A stretch of 64,000 nucleotides of DNA, from assembly GCF_001522545.3 (NCBI RefSeq), contig NC_031770.1, positions 94,860,075 to 94,924,074 on the forward strand. The letters run 5' to 3'. Position 1 is the first letter of the stretch, and each line of letters starts with the position of its first letter. Origin of the DNA: Parus major (lineage: Eukaryota; Chordata; Aves; Passeriformes; Paridae). The notes below the pieces were generated by a model, which worked only from the letters and a program-made list of their open reading frames with translations, was not told the origin of the DNA and did not search any database. A program made the position numbers and the translations under genes. This document shows positions 37,733 to 51,228 of the stretch, piece by piece.

Positions 37733-40700
37733 ATTCTTCATGACTGCTCCATAAAAATGAGTTTCCTACAGCTTATGCCTTTTCTTTCTCATGATCCAGT
37801 TCTCACCAAAGTCAGAAGGAAATTATTCTGACTCTTCACCATTAAAAGGATTGCAGTCTTACCTTTTTTCTATTTCAAATTCTAATTGCTCTAACTTTTT
37901 TTTTAAAGTATTTAATTTAATCCCTGGTGACAATAAAGATGACTACCATTAAACAGCATTTTTTAAAAAATATGACTGGCATTAAAAGTAAAACTAAATC
38001 TAAAATCAGCCTAATTTCCTACCAGCTATAAAGTTACACGATTTATATAGGTTTTAAATTTTATCTCAAACATGTATCAGATGCACTCACAAATATAACT
38101 GTTTTCTGTTTACAAATACATATTTTTAAAACACATCTATTTACCTCAACACATTATAGAGAAATACCAAAAAATTAATAAGGTTGATTATATTTTCAGT
38201 AATCATAATTATTTTGAGGCAATATTAAAATTATTCCATAATTGGGGATTAACCATATGCCAGATTTTCTTACAAAACTTTGTGACAAAAATGGAATTAC
38301 ATTCACTTTTCAATGGCTGGAGTCTCTGTTTAGGGGTTTCCCCAAGAGAGTAATCTGGTAATCCATTCTGGTTCATCAGCAAAAAATAGGACAGCAATAA
38401 ATAGTGTCATAAATTTAATCCATTATTTGTGACATATATTGTAACAAGAACCAGAAATGGCAATTTTCATGATAATTTGTACAACAATATGGTGGGCTCA
38501 ATCTTCTGACTATTTTACTCAGATGTAACAAACTGTAAGGCTCCAATCTGCAATTACCTACAAATCAACTTTAATGGGACTGCTAAAGGGAAACACTTAT
38601 GGTAGTAAATTAAGCATGCATACATTTGCCAAACTTGAAAAAGCCAGTAATAAGGGTTAAAACACAGTAAAGAGAATTGATCTGCAAAGATTTATATATT
38701 TTTTTTCAAGTCTTGTACCAATTACAAGACAATAACCCTTATTCAGCATCTACTAGTCATATTGATTTCAGCAGAAGTTAGACACGTCAAGCTGTTCCAG
38801 CACTGGACCACAAGACCTTTGCTGCTGAGTATCTGGATTCATCTCTGCACGAATATATATCCTTGCAAAGAAACTTAATCTTCTCAATCCCCTTGTCATC
38901 TCAAACCCTATTATAGGTCAAGAATTGCATAATTTAACAGGAGATGTGAATAACTAAGATTAATCATTCTAACCTGATCTTTCAAATGTGAAACATCCCA
39001 AGCCTCTATAAAACTGAGTTCTAAAATATAGTCAAAATGAGTCACAAGTTTCCAAAAGACTAATATTGACAATAAGTATATCAAAAGCAAGAGCTCTTGG
39101 CCTAAGTGAGGTATACAGTATATAGTGGGGTAATCTGTACCATTTTTCATTTAAAAATCAGTTGCTCATAATAACCTTGGAGGATCAGGGTAGAAGAAAT
39201 TATCTGTCATTGTTTTATATCTACTTGTCCTAAATTTATGTGCTTCAAGGACATTTTAGCAAAGTGGGCTAACTTAAACAGACATCAAACTTTGTTCAAA
39301 ATATACTCAATATCTCTTATAAGTAAACAACATGTAGACAAAAGTTTACTATTTTTCTCACTTTACTGACATTCTCTTCCTTAACCAATGTGTTTGTGTC
39401 TTAAGGAGACTAGTATATCTTAGATCCAAGGACAGTGGTAAATTCTAAAACCAGAAGTTTTGAAACTGATTTTTGAAAGAGTGCTTGCAAGTATGTCTTT
39501 CAGAAAAGAAAAAAACAGTGAGTATAACTGCTTTTCTCTGTGATTATATATTTATATCTACTATGCTTATCACCATGACATTCAATGATAGAACACAAAA
39601 TTGTTCTACTCAGTAAAATCAGATAATCCATATCAGATAGAAATATGCTTTATAAATTATTCCTATGGATTAGATCTCAATTTTAACTTGGAAATTAAAC
39701 AGTTAACAACATCAGAGCAAGATCTAAAGAGGAGACACAGCACAGCAAAGGTAAAGGCTGTTAGGCTACATCTTTGAACTCTCTTAAGGACTCTGCAGTA
39801 CTGGCATCACTCCAGAGCTTAATTTGATACATTCTCAAAGCTAATCATCTTCGGCAGGGAAGAAACCTCTGACCATCACACTGTTAAATTGCAATGCTTT
39901 TACTCTGCTTTTCTGTGTCTGATGAGTTTTTGGCTGTTTTTTGTTTGGTTTTTTTTTTGAGGGACATTGGGTTGTTTATTTAGCTCAAAAATTGGTTTAT
40001 TTGCAGTCTTTGTACTCATTTAATGCAGGCCACTTCCTTTAATACTACCAACAATAAAACCACAGTTTGCATTTTTTCTGTTTGTAACATTTATATCAAA
40101 TGCCTCATAGTATATGTTGTTCTTATTAAATATTGCCAAGATGCTAATAATAAGTTGAGTACTAAACAAAAATACAAATAGCTCAGTATGTCTGTCAGTA
40201 AGTTGTTCTGAAAGATGTGTCACTAAGATTGTGTCCCTAAGTTACTGCAGTTTCACTCTCTGGATCAGTTTATTCAGCATGGTCTTTCACATAGATTTCA
40301 GTTATAATACATGAATTACACAAACTTTCGCTGCTGATCAGCACCAAGAAGAAAGAAAAAAATACAAGAAATGAGCAGAAAATATGTGAAGTGAATAAAT
40401 TTATAAGGCCTTTTTAATTAACATTTAGTGACAAACAATCAAAATACATTAAGTGTACTTTTAATAGCACAATAATACGAGGTCTAATGATGAAAGTATT
40501 TTTAAGGTTACATTTTCCTTGTGACAGGAAGATGCTGACATTATCTATTTCTTTGGAAGCATGAGTTTCCTTCCATAATGTTTTAAGCAGCAGTATGCAA
40601 CAGACACACACGACAGAACAGAAGGTGCTACTGCCCTTACTACATTGTTTTGGTGTCACTGGGAAAACACATTCCTTTGTTCTCACTGACTAGAGAAATA

Positions 40701-42039
40701 AACATATGTATTGGTATAGATAAGAAGCTAAATTTAAAAAGAAATCTTACTTTGGGCAACAATACAGACTTCCCCTCATCTTATCTGGAATCACACTGAA
40801 GTATGTAATAGGACTTTCATGATAAAATAAAGTACAAACATGCATAACCAATCCCAGGTTCAGGCCAGGGGTATTTTATTTTTCTCTATAACAAAACCTC
40901 TCAACATTATAATATCAAAGGTCAGTTTTAAAATGTATGTTATCTACAATGTTTTATAGCATTGATCCATGCATTTTACAGAAAAGCAGATATCAATTCT
41001 CAAGCCCTAGGGTGGAAGAAGTTAGTATTTTACCATAAAAACTTTTACAGCTTATAAGAAAAAAAACAGTGTGTATTTCTCAAACATCCTGACCAATGTG
41101 TAAAACTTATGTGGTAAAAGAGAAGCCTGGGCATCTCAGCACAAGGGAAGAATGCACATGCTACCTTACAACTTTTTGGCTTCCCTTTTCACTTCAAATT
41201 GGAACGTTTGTTGGAGGCAGACTAGATAATTGCCTTCTGCATTAGTGTTTTGATGAAGGTTTCTTTTTCATACTACAAGAATTTCTACAAGTTTGAGCTA
41301 AGATCTAAAAGTTATGGCTTCTTTCACGGGACAAAGTTTTTATAACTTTGCCATGCCCCAATTAAAGGAATTTTTCTTGTTTCTGGCTCATACGTCCATC
41401 TAGGAAACCTCCTCAGCTAAATCAGCATGAAGACAGTTTCCCAGATGGGAATATTTCACGTGTCTATGTTTTAGGCTTTTTTAGGACTAGGAGTGAGGTA
41501 ACACCAGCAGTGGTATCTGTCATCTAAGCTCTCTTGTATCCTCTAGAAAGGCCTTTTTAGCATTTGGTGCAAGTCCCCCTTGAATTTTGCACATCCGAAG
41601 TCCTGAATCACTAGTGAACCCTACATAAAACCCATCTGCTCCTCTCCTTCAGCTGCCTGTGACTTTTCCTGTGTGACAATTGGGGAATTATGCTGTGAAG
41701 GGAAGAGGCAGAGGCCTCACTGAAGCCCAGGTAGGCACAGACTTACCATCACCAAAGTGAGGGTCACTGTCTCTGAACAGCACTGGTCATTCACTACCTG
41801 CATTACAAGTTCACGTTTTCCTTTAAATTAGTCATTAACTGGAATATGAATGACCAACTTCCTGTCTCTACATCAAATTAGTAGCAACACTAAAGAGATG
41901 ACACACCTTCTAGACTTCTAGACCCTGCTCCAGCAGAGATCAAGGGTATCTTAACCTCTGGAAGATGACCTGTGGAGCCAATGCACTAGGCGGCTGAAAC
42001 CCAGGGGCGGTGACAGGACAAGGCCTGCCAGCTGTCCCC
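37733..42039. other. Non-coding DNA, presumed MYT1L 5' intron
   Basis: No gene or interspersed repeat recognised in 4.3 kb of AT-rich sequence. A T-rich run lies at 39938-39959. Confidence 0.5.
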
Positions 42040-43112
42040 ACAAGACAGGTTCAATGCCAGTCTCCCATACCACAGTCCTGGAGAAGCTGGCTTCCCAAAG
42101 TGTACTCTTTGCTGGATTCAGAACTAGATGGATGTCTGGGCCCAGAGAGTGGTGGTGAATGGTGCCACATCCAAGTTGGTGGCTAGTCACTGGTGGTGTC
42201 CCCCAGGGATCCGTGTTGGGCCCTGTCCTATTTAATATCTTTGTTGATGATTGAGATGAGGAGATTGAGTCTACCATTAGAAAATTCACAGAAACAAAGT
42301 TGGGCTAGAGTGTTGATCTGCTGGAATGTAGGAAAGCTCTTCTGAGTGATCTGGACAGGCTGGATTGATAGGCTGAGACCAAAGGTAGGAGGTTTAACAA
42401 AATCAAGTGCCAGGTCCTGCACTTGGATCAAATCAACTCCCTGCATCACTACAGGCTGGGGGCAGAGTAGCTGAAAAGTGGCAAAAGGACCTGGGTGTGC
42501 TGGTCAGCAGTAGCTGAACATGAGCCAGCAGTGTCCTCAAGTGGCCAAGAAGGCCAGCGGTATCCTGACCTGTATCACTAATAGTGTGGACATGGCAGTG
42601 ATTGTCTCCCTGTACTCAGCACTGCTGAGGCCACACCACAAGACCTGTGTCCAGTTTTGAGAAAATCTAGAGAAGGGTGATGAAGATGGTGAAGGGTCTG
42701 GAACACAAGTATTATGAGGAGCCACTGAGGGAGCTACTATTGTTTATCCTGGAGAAAAGAAGGCTCAGGGATGACCTTAGCACATTGTACAACTACCTGA
42801 AAGGAGGTTGTAGACAGGTGGAGGTTGGTCTCTTCTCCCAGGCAACGAGTGGCAGGACAAGAGGACACAGCCTTTAGTTGTGCCAGGGAAAGTTTAGGTT
42901 GGAGACTAGGAAGAAATTCTTCATAGCAAGGGTGATTAGATACTGGAATGGGTGGCCCAGAGAACTGGTGGAATCACTGTCACTGGAGGTGTTTAAGGTA
43001 AGACTGAATGTGGCACCTAGTGGTATGGTCTAGTTGGTATGGTGATGTTCAGAGACAAGTTGAACTCAGTCTCAGAGGTCTGTTCCAACCTAATTGATTC
43101 CACGATTTGGTG
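42040..43112 (+). mobile_element. CR1 LINE fragment (RT C-terminus to 3' end)
   Basis: About 1.07 kb of CR1 ORF2 and 3' UTR. The plus strand encodes [19 protein letters not shown], a hallmark of the CR1 reverse transcriptase, at about 42194-42250. The downstream catalytic FADDTKLG block is degraded to Lys-Phe-Thr-Glu-Thr-Lys-Leu-Gly, losing the Asp-Asp pair. The C-terminal domain is partly open (42677-42877) with [19 protein letters not shown]. The end reads AGGTCTGTTCCAACCTAATT then GATTCCACGAT. Stops and frameshifts are frequent, so it cannot be active. The minus-strand ORF at 41951-42289 is a shadow. Confidence 0.95.
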
Positions 43113-45894
43113 AACACCAGAACCCATCCAGTTTACACTCTGTGTGCATGTTTACCCTCTGCCTCACTGTAGTCTTTAGAAGGCCCTCATCTATTTATTG
43201 ACAAGTTTGAGTACAACTTCAATGGACATAGAAAAAATGATGCAAATCCAAAATATAAGTACATCAGGGAGGTCATTCCTCCAAATCCACACCTGGTAAA
43301 CCCCTAACTTTATTTACTTAAAAGCTGAAAGGAAAACTCCTCACCATTCCTTCTAAATCTCTCCTCCTCTTCTAACAATTATTTCCTACTTTTCTTCACT
43401 AACTGTCCTCCAAGTTTAATAAACTATTCCAGTCTGTACCACAAAAGGCAGGACAAGATCATCCAACCCATGCTGAATTGCCTTTATACATTAACCTGTT
43501 CTTCTGTCCTGTAGTCTCTCCTATCTGTCTGCAAGGGTTAGGACACACCTTATGATGGAAATGGACAGATTCTCAGCCCATGCAACTGCTAAAAAAGTAA
43601 TTTTTTTAAAATACAATTTAACTGTACCCTGGGCTCCTCTGCATGAAGGCTTATGCCAACTCCACCATCTATATTCACACACATCTTTCCCTACCCATCT
43701 GTTCCTGTTTGGCCTTCCTCCAGTAGTCATGCTAAAAGTATGGCTCCAAACCTGTGAAAGCAGTGAGTAGGCATCACTGCTGTGCTCACCACCTAACATG
43801 GAGCAAGAGACAGTTGCCCCAAGCACCCGCCAACTCTGAGTGCCTCACTGGAGGATGTCACCCAGCCACACTCCAGCATTTCTCCTCCCTCCACATGCTC
43901 CCCGGTTTCTGATGCCAGATGCCTCTGCTCTATCTTGCAAATACACTTTCAGTCCAACCACTCTTTCAGTGTCATCTGAGGATGCTCTTTTACATATCAG
44001 AAGCTGAGAGCCTGACCCAGAATGAGGGTATACAGTGATGGCATTTGTCTTCTGGGTTGAGTGAAGGAAAGGATAAATTTAAAACTAAAATATCATTACA
44101 TCCAGAAAATAGCCCTGATGGTTTTAAGATGTTTTTAAGAAAACAAACATTACTCACTGCCAGATACAAACAGGGATAGTGCTAACAAGTACTAATATTT
44201 TAAAATATAATTATACAATAATTTCTTACTCAAGGGCTCTTGGGCAAATGCAGCAATGTGAGATTGGGGAAAGGCTTGTTTGTGGACTATATCCCATCTT
44301 TGTCCCATTTTTGTCTTGTGTAATAAACATATAAAAACTGTATTTCTTTTATTTCTCTTACTGATATGGCCTTGGCCCCTGTTCCTGAAACTGAAAAAAA
44401 CCAAAAAGACTCACTAATGTTCTGCTCATTCTCATTGTCCAAGTTGTGCTGCTTCACACTGTCTGATATTTTAGTCTTTCCCAATAGTGCTGGAGTAGGC
44501 TCTTGGAACAAATGCCAAGAAGTTTGTGTCATCCAGGGCAGCTGGAGAAAAAAAAACTTATTGAAAATCTGGCTGGGATCTAGTGAGTGATAGTGGTCTC
44601 AGGTTGGGAGGAGCAAGTGGTCTGGCGTCTAGGCAGACCGCACTGGAAGAGGGTGATGGAAACCCAGGACCAGCAGCAGTGTCTAACTGCAGGCCCAGGA
44701 CTGCAGTCTATGTGACACTGGAGGGAGGCACCTGACTGCTCCTGGATGGTGTCCCTAGCCAAGCTGGTGATATGGTACCTGTACTAGAAGTTCCCTGTTA
44801 CTGCACGTAGCAAAAGACCTTTCAGCCTTTTGATCTTCCAGTGAAGTGTGTGGTTATCCAGTGAAAGTCTCTCCCAGCATGACATTTTGCCACCTCCATG
44901 CTAGATGTCAGCCTCTTAGAGATTTCTTGGAATACTGAATGAAGGGCAACCAAAAGTTGCCCTTCCTGACTTCGTGAGTTTCTATTAATTTCCTAATTCC
45001 AAATTAGTTGGTTCCCAACTGCCAGCCCTGCTAGGCCAAACAAACACATTATGTCATACAGGAAGCTTTTTTGAATGAGTTTGACAAAGTTGCAGTACTG
45101 ACAGTTCTCCAACCACAGAAGGGCCATATGTCCTCCAGGCACCACATGCTCCAGGGTACCAGCTGCTGCAGTCACAGACCTGACACTGCAATACCACATC
45201 ACTGTGAAGGACAGACATGAAGTTTTCGCCTAGACCATGAGATTTTTGAATAAGGATACCATGCATGAAAATATCAAGTGTCATATGACAACACAGTAGC
45301 TCATGTCATGCCAAGTGGTCTTGTGTTGAGAACCTCAAGGGGCTTTTAAATTAAGTCCATTGAAAGGTAAAGCAGGGTACAGAAGAGTTGGTACCCAGTA
45401 TTTTGTGGAGAATTAGTAATAAAGTCAGAAAGTATAAGAGAAAAACACAAATAAGCAGACAGAAATTCTTGAAAAATGCTCTGTCAGGAAGGGGTATGTA
45501 CAACTCTATTATGTCCTTAGTCTTCCACGAATACAGATATGGGCAAGGAATCAGAAAACATTTGCCATTGTTTAATAATAAAATCCAAACCCAAAATAAT
45601 TTCAGGTAAGAAACCAAATATATATCTGAATACCCCTAGAATTTTTGTTAGCTCATCACTGAATCTGATTCACACATGACAAAGTCTTCAAAAAGTACAC
45701 AATGTAAAATGCTAAACTTGTATGTGAAAGAGGAATCTCAGGAAGGCAAAGTAAGAGACTTTATAGAAATGAGGCTAGCAAGAGACCAAGCAGGACCTTT
45801 TCACCTTGTAAATGCAAATCCCTGCACCCAGAGATTAGAAAACCCAGAGAGCTGATTGTCTGGAAAGCGATTTCACAGAGAAGAATCCAAGGTG
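43113..45894. other. Non-coding DNA, presumed MYT1L 5' intron
   Basis: No gene recognised. A moderately GC-richer patch (44580-44760) and a perfect hairpin (44941-44965) are present. A possible minus-strand CR1 tail near 43445-43480 was too weak to call. Confidence 0.5.
44941..44965. repeat. Perfect inverted repeat (10-bp arms, 5-nt loop)
   Basis: GAAGGGCAAC (44941-44950), loop CAAAA, GTTGCCCTTC (44956-44965). It is not followed by a T run and is not in a gene context where a bacterial-type terminator would make sense. Confidence 0.9.
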
Positions 45895-46560
45895 CCTGGT
45901 GGATAAGTTGACCATAAGTCAGCAATGCAGACTTGTGGCAAAAAAGGCCAACAGCGTCTCCAGGAGGTAACTGGACAGCTCCTCTGCACAGCACTGGTGA
46001 GGCCACACCTGGACTGTGGTATCAGTTCTGGGCTCCTCAATACGAGAGACATGGACACGATAAAGTAAGTCCTGCAAAAGTCCACAAAGATGATGAAGGG
46101 ACTGAAGCATCTTTTGTATAAGGAGACGCTGTATAAGGGAATGTTTATCCCAGAAAACAGAGGATTTATACACACTTACCAGTGAGTATAAATGATTATG
46201 TATATGAAATGTAGTGCTTGACTGGGACATGAAATGAAGAGCCACCCTCTTTTCAATGATAACCAGTAACAGGAGAAGAGGCAATGGGAACAAACAATGG
46301 GCAGAATACAGAAAATTCAACTTAAATATCAGAATTGTTGAGGCTTTGTTTACAGTGATCAAATATTGGAAGAGGTTGGCCATAGAGTTGTGCAGTTTCC
46401 ATCTGCAGAGACATTCAAAGTCCATCTGAACATAACTTCAAGATACCTTGGCCATTACACTGAGAAATCTGTTCTTACTTACCCTGCTTTGAGAAGGTAG
46501 ATGGGACTATACCTCCAGAATTCCCTTCCAGCCATAACCTGTGATTCTCTAATTCTACAT
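45895..46560 (+). mobile_element. CR1 LINE fragment (3' part, diverged)
   Basis: The segment follows CR1 order: GTTGACCATAAGTCAGCAAT, GTGGCAAAAAAGGCCAACAG, CTGGTGAGGCCACACCTGGA, AAAGATGATGAAGGGACTGA, and the 3' end TCCCTTCCAGCCATAACCTG then TGATTCTCTAATTCT. The middle (46140-46330) is more diverged than the ends. The minus-strand ORFs at 45761-46425 read through this element and are shadows. Confidence 0.9.
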
Positions 46561-48479
46561 ATAAAGACAGAAAGTCTTCAGGAAAATTATCATTTTGGAG
46601 ACAGTCGATATGTTCTGAATATGATTTTAGGTTTAGAAATTGTCAGTATGTTTTGAGGGTGGAGGTTAAGCATACTTACTATTTTTATTTTTTAGAATAT
46701 ATAATAGCACATACAAGAAATATATTCCAATGTAACTCAATATATTCTAAAACAAAAGACTAGGTTATCTGAAAACATAAGTTCGTTGGTAGTTTAGAGA
46801 TTTGAGCAAAAATCTCAGATTAGAATCGCAAAAATTCAAGTCTAAAATGATGACGTACCAGTTAATCAAAACTATATTATGCAACAGTGATAATGAGTAT
46901 TCAGACATGTAAGACTTAGAAGATAACATATAAATTCAGAAGACAGCAATAAACTTGCAAACAGTGCCATATATACATCATTCTTGCCTGGAAAGAAAAG
47001 TTCTGAAGTAGAGATGCTAGCTTCTACCACCCAACTACTCAGTTTTCTAACACTTTCTGCCATTTCCTCTGTGTTGTTTTTGTACATTATTACTTCCTGT
47101 TGATGTATGCAAAGCTCTCTAACTGAACACCTCTGATTGCTCCTCGAGTCTTTCATTTGTGGTGGTGCCTGGGCAAACCCTTGGCTAAGGTAGCAGAGGT
47201 GTACTGTGAGCACTGCTTGCAATGCAAGACACTGAATGTCTTCCAGTTTGCTTGCACTTCACCATCCATGTGCTTTTTACCTGCTGTACAGTACCTGCAC
47301 ATTCCTAGCCCTTTACTGTAAGGACTGCCTTTCTACCTGTATTTCTCTACCCTAGCTGATGGCAGGCACTGACCTCTTTGTCCATAGACAAGAATAAAGT
47401 ACTGCTGACAGTAAAATTAACAAAAATTAAACTATTTACTAAACTGTCAGTTGTAACTAAGTTAGTATTATTTAAAGTTTGTCTCCTCCAGGGGTGCTCG
47501 GTTCGGGGATTGTTTATAGAGAAGAGAATGGTAATGTTTACCTAAGAAGGGCTGGCTGAAACACATTCATGTGACTCAGAAGAACTTACTGAAAATAAAG
47601 GCTTTTTAGTTGTGCTGACAATGTCCATATTAATCCTAAATTGTTCATCCATTATGCAAAGTACATAAGCATCTGCCCTGTCCCTCACATCCCAGCACTT
47701 CTTGGTATGGTACTTCAGACTGTACTGGCAAAACTGACCTGGCTGATATTAAATAAGATTTCAAACAAGCCTGAAATCCATTGGTGTAATTATCTCTTCA
47801 TCTGAAACCTGAAATTATTCATGTGTAATAGAATATTGAACACTCTTGTGGAGGCAAGCAATTTAACATAACTGGCCATAGTTCACAGCCAGGATGTATT
47901 CAGACCATCTCTTCCTTTTGTTATCTTTAGTAGCTAACATTCTCAGTTGGGAATATGAGCCTCAATTAACTCTCTGGTCACCTAACATTTTTGGTTTTAC
48001 TGGTTGCATAACACATTGTGGTGAACAACAAGCTCACCTGACACAAACCAGTGGAAACTGTTTAAATTGTGACCTTTAGTGCAGCTGAGGCAATTCAGAG
48101 GCATTGAGCTTTTGTCCCTGCCATTACAGTGAACAGTGCATCATGTATACTTCGGCTTCTTTGTTTAATAAAAGGCAAGCCTTCTGCTGTTTCAGGAAAG
48201 TCAATGAATGTTTCGTGTAAAATCCACAGGAGGATATAGTCCTGAAGCATTTTGCAGCTGTTAACTATATGTTTTCTTTTTCTTCACAAGATTGTGCTTA
48301 CAAACAGTAGTCAAATACTACTATTGCTATAATTGAGACATCTGTTGAAATAACGAAAACAAAAAGCATCACAGTAAAAATGAATTTTTTTGAACTATTC
48401 TAGTCAATGATATAAGGACAAACAAGAGGTTTTACAAATAGCTAAGGATCAGGAGATTTTGAGGGAAACTGTAGTCTCT
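46561..48479. other. Non-coding DNA, presumed MYT1L 5' intron
   Basis: No gene recognised. The 116-codon minus-strand ORF at 46872-47222 shows no domain I know. Confidence 0.5.
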
Positions 48480-48740
48480 TAGTGTGACGGATGGAGGCGA
48501 GTTGCTGACAGATGAGGCACAGAGTGCTGCAAAGCTAAAAGATTTCTTTGTCTCAAGTATGTTCACTAGGGAGAAAGAGGGAAACATGCCAGAATCAGAG
48601 AGAAGTTTCCTGGAGGCAGAAAATGAAAAATTAATGAAATGAAGAGTGACACCAGAATAAGTAACAAGAAATCAGTAAGTGAAAAGGAATATACAATTCT
48701 AGTATTGGATGGCCTGTATCCCAGCATTCAGAAAGGTACG
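48480..48740 (+). mobile_element. Old CR1-clade LINE fragment (between EN and RT)
   Basis: Conceptual translation gives ELLTDEAQSAAKLKDFFV, then MFTREKEG, and later LDGLYPSIQKG. These match the order of the CR1-clade ORF2 blocks 'LLTDEDEKAEVLNAFFASVF' and 'GPDGLHPRILKEL'. Several stops interrupt it. It is more diverged than the other copies and could be an older CR1 or related L3-like lineage. The remainder to about 48900 may belong to it. Confidence 0.6.
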
Positions 48741-51104
48741 GTATATGTACATTTTAATTAAGTTGGGAAATAAATTTATTTCCATCAATAGAAAAGGCAG
48801 ATGACTTATCACACCTACCAGAGTTCATCAGGGTTGAGGGATGGGTTAAAGGAGATTTACAGGCAAAAGACTTTAGAACAGTCGTGGATTAGGGTACAAA
48901 GAGCAGGCGGCTCTGAAATAAGGCAGACTGAGCACTGGCTGTAGAAGCCAGTATTTTGACACTGCATATCTAAATGAAGCTATATCTTTGTAGATTAAGT
49001 TTGTGTATATAGACATGTGATAAGAATCTAACACTTAGAATTAAGACACGGTTCAGATAACTAAACTATCCAAATTAAAAAATTATCAACCTTGTCTTTA
49101 AAATCTTTACAAAGAAAGGTAATGTATGCACCTATATGCATGCATTGCTTGGCAATAGTTTGAAATGTAATTAACTGCAATTCAGTTAATGTACCAACAA
49201 GTACAATATTCACCCAGCACAAACTGAAGACAAGATATATGTAAGAGTATGGACATTTGCACCAGACTCAGAATCTGACAAAGGAATATATAAACACCAA
49301 TATTTATTGGTGCAACTTAAATTAGTGTAAACAGGAGGCCTGAGCTGAAAATTTACATAAATTTTATATTTTTTAACGTAAATTTTACATTGAAAATTTA
49401 CACTGGACATAAGTCATTATGTTGATCTCTAAACAAGTTACAGGAAAACAGCATTTATTTAACATGATCTTCTTTAATGACATAAAGACCAGGAAGACAA
49501 AACTGAGATCAGGAGTCACAGCATTTTGCACAGTATTACAACCAAGATTTTTAAATAAAAACAAATTTCTAGAATAAGAAATATTATATGAAAAAGTTTG
49601 CCATAAAAAATGAAAATAGACACACAGCCAAACAGAGTTGAGCACCCCACATGTAACACTCAGGCTTTGTTAAGCCTCGTAGCTCGAAGTGCAAATTTTA
49701 CAGTAGCAACTAGAGGTCAGATTGAGACATGGAACCTCCTCATGATAACCATGATACAAACCTGTAAGTGCCCACTGAACAAAATAACTTTTTACTGAAT
49801 TAAATTAAGCAATTTTTGTAAATTTGTATTCACTAATAAATATAAATTATTACAAATTCAGAGTAGCACTTCCCTTCTCAAACGGTGAAGTTGATTTCAC
49901 ATCACTGTGTAACTCAATACTAGCTACTTGTGAAATGAAATGAAAACACAGCAAGTTGAGATAGTGACTGAAAAATAGGAATAAAGGCAGATTAAATACT
50001 CTTAACTAGGAATAGGATTATGAAAAGTAATCATGTGCAATTGATTGGTGTTCATTAATTCAAAATTGGTGAGGTTTTTTAAAACCACACTGAGACAATA
50101 AAGTAATATTGATCTTCTCAATTTCTACAGACTGAAACTGATAACATTAAAATAGAAATTATGGAAGATAGAATTAAAATAATCAGAAGAGTCTGCATAT
50201 TGCTACACAGTGAAAATGCTCTGTTGACTACACTTACAATGCAAACTAATTCATGAATATTAACTAAGTTCAAATTTTTCCTTGGAAAAGTCATTCCCAG
50301 AAGTGAAACAAACTTCTTTACTGCAGTATTTCATGTTTATGACTGATATCCCTTTTACGTTCATTTCATCATCCCACAAAAAGCACACACTACCTTTTCC
50401 CTTTTGAGATAAAGAAGGATGTTACTTTTCTTATATTAACGTATTTACTTCAGTCACTATGGCCAGAGGCAGAGGCCCTACACTAGAAGCAGAACTGTGA
50501 AGGATTGTGAGGAGTTGCTGTCACAGTGTGTATTTGGCCCCGGAAAGGGTTCACTCTCTCCTACCAAGGAGCAGCCACACTGCTTGTAGAGTTCTTTTGT
50601 GCCAGAACTGCTCAGCATAACAGCAAAGTGTAAGATGAAAATGTGTGGCACTCAGCCCTGCCTTTATATTCACCAGGCAATCCCTCATATTCGACAGAGA
50701 CAGCCAAGAGAGAAGCCGGTAGTAACTGCTAAAACATGCCAGCTGTTTATTTGGCTTTCTTCCCTCACAGATTACTAAACAGCACAGACTGAAACAAAGG
50801 ATTAGGAATGCTCGTGATTTCATTTTGCTAGAAAAACCACAGCCAGAAGGAGGTATCTTGTACTATAAATTGCTTTAAGTATAACATTTTATTTTTTTCT
50901 ACCTGTTTCAACTAGAGCCAAGTCAAATCCGTTAAGTAAAATTAGTGGAAATAAATTAACATTTCTGGCATTTTTCAGCAGAAAGAGAAAGCTTTTACCG
51001 TGTGATTCTGAGCCATCACCATATTACTCTCTGCTATGGGCAATAGGAATTTGACATTTGAGTTCTTGATATTTGTTTTCAAGATGCAATACAGTAGGGT
51101 ACTA
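48741..51104. other. Non-coding DNA, presumed MYT1L 5' intron
   Basis: No interspersed repeat recognised. It contains the signal-peptide-like ORF at 50551-50823 on the minus strand, listed separately. Confidence 0.5.
50551..50823 (-). CDS. Unrecognised 90-codon ORF with signal-peptide-like start (doubtful)
   Basis: I do not recognise this ORF. The first ~21 residues, MKSRAFLILCFSLCCLVICEG, behave like a signal peptide: a basic start, a hydrophobic Leu/Cys/Val core and a small-residue end. The remaining ~69 residues contain five Cys but no motif I know. The ATG has A at -3. It is a single open frame with no splice evidence, lying in what should be a MYT1L intron. It is most likely a chance ORF; a remnant of a secreted-protein exon or a lineage-specific gene is possible. 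Confidence 0.12.
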   Translation of the reverse strand: MKSRAFLILCFSLCCLVICEGRKPNKQLACFSSYYRLLSWLSLSNMRDCLVNIKAGLSATHFHLTLCCYAEQFWHKRTLQAVWLLLGRRE

Positions 51105-51195
51105 CACAATTGCATTGAGGCTCCCCTTCCCACAAAAGGTTGAACCAGATGATCTTCTAAAGGTCCCTTCTACCCTCGGCAGTTCTGTGATAACT
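51105..51195 (+). mobile_element. CR1 LINE 3' terminus (short)
   Basis: About 90 bp match the last part of CR1: AAGGTTGAACCAGATGATCT, TCTAAAGGTCCCTTCTACCC and GGCAGTTCTGTGATAACTG. The body is missing, as in strongly 5'-truncated CR1 insertions. Confidence 0.9.
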
Positions 51196-51228
51196 GAAAT
51201 AATAAAATAATTCTCATTGCTATCCGAC

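Noticed and set aside
41951..42289. 112-codon minus-strand ORF
   Set aside because: It is the antisense shadow of the CR1 reverse transcriptase region on the plus strand.
43440..43500. Possible minus-strand CR1 end (AGATCATCCAACCCATGCTG)
   Set aside because: About 20 bases resemble the CR1 GGTTGGATGATCT block in reverse complement, but the flanks do not fit.
44941..44965. Rho-independent terminator
   Set aside because: The hairpin has no following T run and the DNA is vertebrate nuclear, where such terminators are not used.
45919..46425. 168-codon minus-strand ORF, the longest in the window
   Set aside because: It lies antisense over a CR1 fragment and has no recognisable domain.
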